Source of the DNA: Akebia trifoliata
Taxonomy: Eukaryota; Streptophyta; Magnoliopsida; Ranunculales; Lardizabalaceae
Reading direction: 5' to 3'
Length of the DNA: 64,000 nt
NCBI GenBank assembly: GCA_017979445.1
Contig: CM030709.1
Span: forward strand, 62,001-126,000
Shown here piece by piece: positions 61,991 through 64,000 of this stretch (position 1 is the first letter of the stretch; each line of letters opens with the position of its first letter). The translations under genes and the position numbers were made by a program. Under the pieces are notes generated by a model. It was not told the DNA's origin. It ran no database searches and saw nothing but the letters and a program-made list of their open reading frames with translations.

Positions 61991-61994
<4 letters not shown>

Positions 61995-64000
61995 TATATC
62001 ATATTATACTCAATAAAATATATTGAGACCAACCCCACCACCACTGCCGAGTTTCTATAAATAAATAATAATAATCTCTAAAACATAAAAACAAACAAGT
62101 ATTAATTAGCTTCAAGTTCCAACCTTTGCTACCCTATAAGAGAGGAGATTTCTGAGGGGAAAATTTAATGCAAACTAACACACCACCAACAAATTTGTTA
62201 CATATAAAGAGCCAGTCGAAGTAGCACTGTCGGTGCATAGAACCATCAATTTTCCTCGAGTGTATAAACTCATATCTGGAGGAAGAGCATTTGTGCTAAT
62301 TCAAGTCACTTTGGCATTTTTTCAGAGTTCTTTTTTTTTTTAACTTAAAGATATAATAGGAATCAATGACCTATAGGCGTTGAACTTATGCAGCGCCACA
62401 AATATATATATACCATCGGATCAGAGAAAAACATAGAACAAGTATGAAATTAGCTATTATGCGAATATCATCAGAGAAACTTAAGGTGCAGTCCAGTAGT
62501 CAGTAAGGAAGAGTGGAGTGTGTTGGTTCCCCAGAAGAATTCTTTCATTGACCATCTCAGTTATGCATTCTAGCAGTTAAACTTCAGTGCAAACTTGATA
62601 AAGATCAACCATCTGGTGAATCAAAAACAATTACACACAAAATTCCAAATAGTTAAATAGAGAGAGAGAGGGGAAAAAAGAAAGTGTAAGAGGGAGCTCC
62701 CTTCAGTCCAAGCATTGAGGGGCAAGGATGAAATTTACCTCCTGCATCATTCACACAGTCACAGTAGCAAATATTACTCCTTTTCTACCAGTGTTTGAAT
62801 GAATGAGTCAGCAGCTAATTCAACTCCTTGACCCATCCATGAGTGGACTGAAGAAAGCTCTCTCAAACCATTTCCTTATAAGCATTTGTCAATACTTGGG
62901 ATCTCTTAAGAAAAAAAAGCCTCATCCCAACAACAACAACAACTCGTCCCTTCAAATTTAGGATATCTTAGGAAAGAAATACTAAAATAAAAAAAAAATG
63001 AATGCATTCATGAAAACATATAAATCACTCAAATTGGTGATAAATCAAGGAAAAGTTGATTGAGATGATTCGGTCATTTGCATAAAATCCAATAACATAC
63101 CCAATTAGAAAGATTATATGCATTGAAGGTTCTACACACAAAAAAAAAAAACAAGAGAAGGTCCAAAAAAAAACGTGCATTGAGTTAGTTAGTAGGAGTG
63201 GATATTATTAACACATTAGACGCAGTTTTAAACAAAATTGAATTGTGAAGTAACATTGATGACGACCTTTGATGAAACTACACTCCATTCCCTCCCTAGC
63301 CTCATATATCTGAGGAAAATCAATAGAGAGGAACAGCACTAAAGTTCCTCAAAGAACTCATTCAACGGAAACAAAAGGAAATAATAATATAAAAAAAAGT
63401 AAATGTTTACCACCATAATTGTGGAAAAACTATGTCTAACACAAAAACTGAAGAGAATGTGTCTAAGACAACCATATATTTGGTATTTGGGTTGCAAATA
63501 ATGAGTTCGTTCTCAAGAAGATAAGATAAACTAATTTTTAATCTTTTATCAGATATGTTTTTTTTTTCCAATTTACAAAATCAGCTAGTGCAATTGCTAA
63601 TTCAGTTTTGATAAATCATCATAATTAATAAATTGGGATTATGGTTCTTTCCCTTGGTTCGTGTAATAATTGCTACCACAGACTTATTCTAGGAAATTAA
63701 AGGCAGGATAAACAAAATACTTCGAACAGTTTCTCTTAAAAATAGGATTGAAGAAATGGGAAAAACCTAATTTTCCTTAAGAGTTCTCTTAGATCCTTAA
63801 GAAAAGCTGCAGAAACAAAAGTATCCAAATTAAGTCCACAACTTTTTTCACAAAATCTAAAGAACCCATAAACATTGTCTCTATCCACATCATAAACAAA
63901 CCTGACATTTACCTTCCTTTCTTAGAGAAAAAACTCGTACAAAATAACACTTCCAAGCATCAAAAGCAACTTAAAATGTATCTTTTGGACCCTGTAGAAA
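61991..64000. other. AT-rich right end of the window
   Basis: No supported gene. GTGCATAGAACCATCAATTT at 62,233 is related to the start of the hairpin family in CRR6 intron 2, but the inverted arm is not preserved. GCCTCATCCCAACAACAACA near 62,921 resembles a common dispersed plant repeat motif. Confidence 0.4.

Overview
The window is plant nuclear DNA. Its genes have GT-AG introns and plant-specific products (a chloroplast NDH-assembly factor, a CML42/43-type calcium sensor, a plastid-type GNAT acetyltransferase and an ATG18a-type autophagy protein). The flanks carry Copia fragments, LTR-like repeats and many short hairpin MITEs. The protein matches fit a dicot best, but the species cannot be fixed from the sequence alone.

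Region 1 (1 to about 31.14 kb) is one uninterrupted head-to-tail satellite array that enters from the left edge. About 80 units of roughly 375 bp are present. Each unit is a dimer of two diverged half-units (about 197 and 178 bp) that share the box CGTATCTCA. Diagnostic variants divide the array into five blocks in the order A-B-C-D-E. The outer blocks resemble each other, and the central block C carries a private variant and a three-dimer higher-order repeat of about 1.13 kb. The homogenised array stops at about 30,579 and is followed by 1.5 decayed units. The many ORFs of 60 to 200 codons on both strands come from the satellite, because 375 is a multiple of three; they are not genes.

Region 2 (31.1 to 52.2 kb) is genic. 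It holds CRR6 (+, 4 exons, 215 aa), a CML42/43-like EF-hand protein (-, single exon, 197 aa), a GNAT acetyltransferase (+, 4 exons, 256 aa, with a 4.4-kb first intron filled by LTR-like repeats) and ATG18a (-, 4 coding exons, 406 aa, plus a likely 5' UTR exon). Remains of a Copia gag, a Copia-type LTR and several MITEs lie between and inside these genes. Two of the products are predicted to act in plastids, one in calcium signalling and one in autophagosome formation. Being eukaryotic genes they are independent units, and nothing suggests they act together.

Region 3 (52.2 to 64 kb) is AT-rich and has no intact gene that I can recognise. It holds a MITE, a PIF/Harbinger-like element with TAA target-site duplications, microsatellites, a broken dynamin-related (DRP1-type) C-terminal exon and a second copy of the MITE found in CRR6 intron 1.

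I found no clearly new protein system. The most unusual signal is the organisation of the satellite array: a dimeric unit, a trimeric higher-order repeat in the centre, symmetric flanking blocks and a sharp edge only 1.2 kb from a gene.
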